From positions 1,224,501-1,288,500 of the forward strand of contig NZ_CP075189.1 of assembly GCF_020510565.1 (NCBI RefSeq): 64,000 nt of DNA. Reading direction: 5' to 3'. The notes beneath the pieces are model-generated. The model did no database searches. It had not been told where the DNA came from and saw only the letters and a program-made list of their open reading frames with translations. The DNA comes from Ferribacterium limneticum. Lineage in GTDB: Bacteria > Pseudomonadota > Gammaproteobacteria > Burkholderiales > Rhodocyclaceae. Made by a program: the position numbers and the translations under genes. Of this stretch, positions 63,974 to 64,000 are shown in pieces (position 1 is the first letter of the stretch; the number at the start of each line of letters is the position of its first letter).

Positions 63974-64000
63974 GATGGCGGGATTTTAGCCGGGCAAATG

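Overview
The window is GC-rich bacterial chromosome. Gene content (PilS/PilR, GTP-dependent PckG, MaeB, LutABC, phasin, EpsC-type serine acetyltransferase, sulfate uptake and sulfide oxidation genes) points to a betaproteobacterium, most likely Rhodocyclales (Dechloromonas/Azonexus-like). That placement is inferred from gene content, not from a search. No rRNA, intact tRNA, CRISPR array, transposase or integrase was seen.

Layout. (1) 1-6842, minus strand: tonB-exbB-exbD-exbD followed by a periplasmic adaptor and an RND efflux pump cut by the window edge. (2) 7319-8862: a molybdate-binding Mop protein and an SfnR-like sigma-54 activator. (3) 9101-13471: a large DUF4062-STAND NTPase that looks horizontally acquired. 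(4) 14083-29321: a sulfur region. Its centre is a rhodanese / cysK / epsC / XRE / family 2A encapsulin shell / encapsulated cysteine desulfurase operon. Around it lie an ArsR regulator with SqrR/BigR-like cysteines, a sulfate-binding protein, flavocytochrome c sulfide dehydrogenase subunits, cysA and cysB. (5) 29524-38863: a defence island with a type III CBASS system (CD-NTase, HORMA, TRIP13-like ATPase, Cap4 nuclease-SAVED effector), its divergent CapH/CapP-like regulators, a PD-(D/E)xK protein, orphan repeats, an AlpA-like protein and a 3' fragment of tRNA-Pro(CGG) marking an old integration boundary. (6) 39131-54996: core genes pilS-pilR-ampD, an aminotransferase, pckG, maeB, pbpG, an IclR regulator and a lutAB/lutC operon containing a half-length aldehyde dehydrogenase. 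(7) 54993-59630: a PAS chemoreceptor, a PAS-GGDEF-EAL protein and an S4 protein. (8) 59682-63973: a NERD protein and a type IIG-like restriction-modification fusion.

How the genes work together. In the sulfur region, sulfide oxidation (FccAB-like) can supply sulfane sulfur. CysK and EpsC make cysteine, the encapsulated desulfurase removes its sulfur, and the shell can hold the product. A shared motif containing TATAAGCAT or its complement lies upstream of the mop/sfnR-like genes, the encapsulin gene and (imperfectly) sbp and cysA, suggesting one regulon, plausibly under the CysB encoded here.

Two cross-cutting observations stand out. A dispersed repeat with core ATCCCACGGTCAACCGGAAAAA occurs at least five times, four of them in frame inside genes. 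The disordered targeting domain of the encapsulin cargo contains both one of these repeats and a REP-like palindrome.
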